From the NCBI GenBank assembly GCA_900771065.1, contig CAAGMP010000311.1, positions 1 through 7,798 on the forward strand: a DNA stretch of 7,798 nucleotides, given 5' to 3'. This stretch comes from an uncultured Acinetobacter sp. Its GTDB lineage: Bacteria > Pseudomonadota > Gammaproteobacteria > Pseudomonadales > Moraxellaceae. This document shows, piece by piece, positions 6,223 through 7,798 of this stretch. The notes under the pieces are model-generated. The model saw only the letters and a program-made list of their open reading frames with translations, ran no database searches and was not told the origin of the DNA. Position 1 is the stretch's first letter. Every line of letters begins with the position of its first letter. The translations under genes were made by a program, and so were the position numbers.

Positions 6223-7798
6223 ATGTCAAATTATACACATTTATTTTCACCTTTAGATTTGGGTTTCACAACATTAAAAAATCGAGTTTTAATGGGTTCT
6301 ATGCATGTCGGATTAGAAGAGCATCCACAAGGTTATGAAAAATTGGCTGCATTTTATGCCGAGCGTGCCAAAGGCGGTGTAGCTTTAATTGTTACTGGTG
6401 GAGTAGCACCTAATGATGATGGTGTGACTTTTTTAGGTGGTTCAAAATTAGATTCATTACAAGAAGCGGAAAAACATAAAAAAATTACACAAGCTGTGCA
6501 TGAACATGATGGAAAAATTGCTCTACAAATTTTACATACAGGGCGTTATTCTTATCAAAGTAATATTGTTGCGCCTTCAGCTTTACAAGCCCCAATTAAT
6601 CCAACTCAACCTAAAGAACTCACAGTTGCAGAAATTGAAAAAACCATCTTAGATTTTGTGCAGTGTGCCAAATTGGCGCAATATGCAGGCTACGATGGGG
6701 TTGAAATCATGGGTTCGGAGGGTTATTTAATTAATGAATTTATTGCCCAACGAACTAACCAACGTCAAGATGAATGGGGCGGGAGTTATCTAAATCGAAT
6801 TCGTTTTGCGCTTGAAATTGTGAAACAAATTCGTGCTGCTGTGGGCGAGCAATTTATTATTATTTATCGTTTATCCATGCTCGATTTAGTCGAAGGCGGT
6901 TCAACTTTAGCCGAAGTAATTGAGTTGGCACAAGCCATTGAAAAAGCAGGTGCAACTTTAATTAATACAGGAATTGGTTGGCATGAAGCACGTATTCCAA
7001 CCATTGCAACCAAAGTCCCTCGTGCTGCATTTACGTGGGTGACGAAAAAAATAAAAAGTACAGTCAAAATTCCATTAATTACTTCAAATCGTATTAATAC
7101 GCCTGAAATGGCAGAGTACGTTTTAGCACGTGGTGATGCTGATTTAGTTTCTATGGCTCGTCCTATGTTAGCCGATCCTTATTTTGTACAAAAGGCACAT
7201 GAAGGTAAAAGTGATGAAATCAATACATGTATTGCGTGTAATCAAGCTTGTTTAGATCAAATTTTTTCAATGCAAATAGCAAGTTGTTTAGTCAATCCAC
7301 AAGCTTGCCATGAAACAGAACTTATTTTTAAAGAAGCAACACAATCCAAAAAAATTGCGGTGGTGGGTGCAGGACCTGCGGGTTTAAGTTTTTCAATTTA
7401 TGCTGCACAACGTGGGCATGAAATTACTTTATTTGAAGCAAGCACACAAATTGGTGGTCAGTTTAACTTAGCAAAATTAGTTCCGGGAAAAGAAGAATTT
7501 TACGAAACATTGCGTTATTTTAAGCGTCAAATTGAATTACAACCTAAAATTAAATTACGTTTAAATGAAAAAGTTGAGTTTGAAAAGTTAATTTCGATGG
7601 CTTTTGATGAAATTGTGATTGCTACAGGCGTGATACCTAGAAAATTAGAATTATTTGGTGCAACTCATCCTAAAGTTATAAGTTATATTGATGCGTTAAA
7701 AAATAAAGATCAATTAGGACAAAAAATTGCCATTATTGGTGCAGGAGGCATTGGTTTTGATATTGCAGAAACTTTCGCTCAAGTGGGAACAAGTGCTA
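6223..7798 (+). CDS. fadH: NADPH-dependent 2,4-dienoyl-CoA reductase, 3' end outside window
   Basis: FadH reduces 2,4-dienoyl-CoA intermediates with NADPH so that polyunsaturated fatty acids can pass through beta-oxidation in the cytosol. The frame is open for 525 codons and runs off the window; E. coli FadH has about 670 residues, so roughly the last fifth is missing. It tracks E. coli FadH at an offset of +2. The N-terminal flavin-binding barrel carries catalytic Tyr168 (SEGYLINEF) and His254 (GIGWHEARIPT). The four cysteines expected to hold the 4Fe-4S cluster are C336, C339, C343 and C355 (CIACNQAC, then SC). The FAD-binding GAGPAG is at 382-387 and the NADPH-domain motif IIGAGGIGFD is at 504-513. 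AGAGGA (6213-6218) lies four bases before the ATG. All visible key residues are intact, and no frameshift is seen. Confidence 0.96.
   Translation, partial: MSNYTHLFSPLDLGFTTLKNRVLMGSMHVGLEEHPQGYEKLAAFYAERAKGGVALIVTGGVAPNDDGVTFLGGSKLDSLQEAEKHKKITQAVHEHDGKIALQILHTGRYSYQSNIVAPSALQAPINPTQPKELTVAEIEKTILDFVQCAKLAQYAGYDGVEIMGSEGYLINEFIAQRTNQRQDEWGGSYLNRIRFALEIVKQIRAAVGEQFIIIYRLSMLDLVEGGSTLAEVIELAQAIEKAGATLINTGIGWHEARIPTIATKVPRAAFTWVTKKIKSTVKIPLITSNRINTPEMAEYVLARGDADLVSMARPMLADPYFVQKAHEGKSDEINTCIACNQACLDQIFSMQIASCLVNPQACHETELIFKEATQSKKIAVVGAGPAGLSFSIYAAQRGHEITLFEASTQIGGQFNLAKLVPGKEEFYETLRYFKRQIELQPKIKLRLNEKVEFEKLISMAFDEIVIATGVIPRKLELFGATHPKVISYIDALKNKDQLGQKIAIIGAGGIGFDIAETFAQVGTSA

Noticed and set aside
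6864..7067. 67-residue minus-strand frame opposite fadH
   Set aside because: It lies antisense to the conserved FadH catalytic region and resembles no protein; the real gene is on the + strand and runs off the window.
7779..7798. Adapter or foreign sequence at the right end
   Set aside because: The FadH reading frame continues with plausible residues to the last base and no known adapter string is present.

Overview
This window is ordinary chromosomal DNA from a low-GC gammaproteobacterium, most likely an Acinetobacter or close relative (Moraxellaceae). That assignment is inferred from AT-rich codon use, the conserved hupB-ppiD pair, and proteins that read as diverged versions of enteric TalB, LeuE, HU, PpiD and FadH. 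There is no mobile element, CRISPR array, phage gene, toxin cluster, tRNA or rRNA. All recognised genes lie on the + strand, and no intergenic gap exceeds about 160 bases.

Layout: bases 1-20 are not genomic; they match the end of an Illumina TruSeq read-2 adapter. The real sequence starts inside a LysR-family regulator missing its first codons (21-890). A transaldolase gene follows closely (925-1911), then a LeuE-type amino-acid exporter (1983-2624), the histone-like protein HU-beta (2771-3043), the periplasmic folding factor PpiD (3151-5022), a lipoprotein with a C-terminal LprI/DUF1311 domain (5169-6068), and the first 525 codons of an NADPH-dependent 2,4-dienoyl-CoA reductase, FadH (6223 to the window end, open).

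The genes do not form one pathway. They look like separate short units: lysR-tal, leuE, hupB, ppiD, the lipoprotein gene, and fadH. Hairpins with T-runs mark three boundaries: tal/leuE, hupB/ppiD and ppiD/lipoprotein. The lipoprotein/fadH gap holds a long hairpin without an adjoining T-run. The hupB-ppiD adjacency is shared with enteric bacteria, where lon normally precedes hupB; here leuE takes that place.

The most interesting non-coding structure is the tal-leuE junction. There a terminator-like hairpin ends on the base before the leuE start codon, its loop carries a plausible extended -10 promoter, and its 3' arm carries the leuE ribosome binding site. A second item is the 16-bp inverted repeat between the lipoprotein gene and fadH. 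I found no convincing evidence of a new multi-gene system. The most practically important observation is the adapter at the left end.
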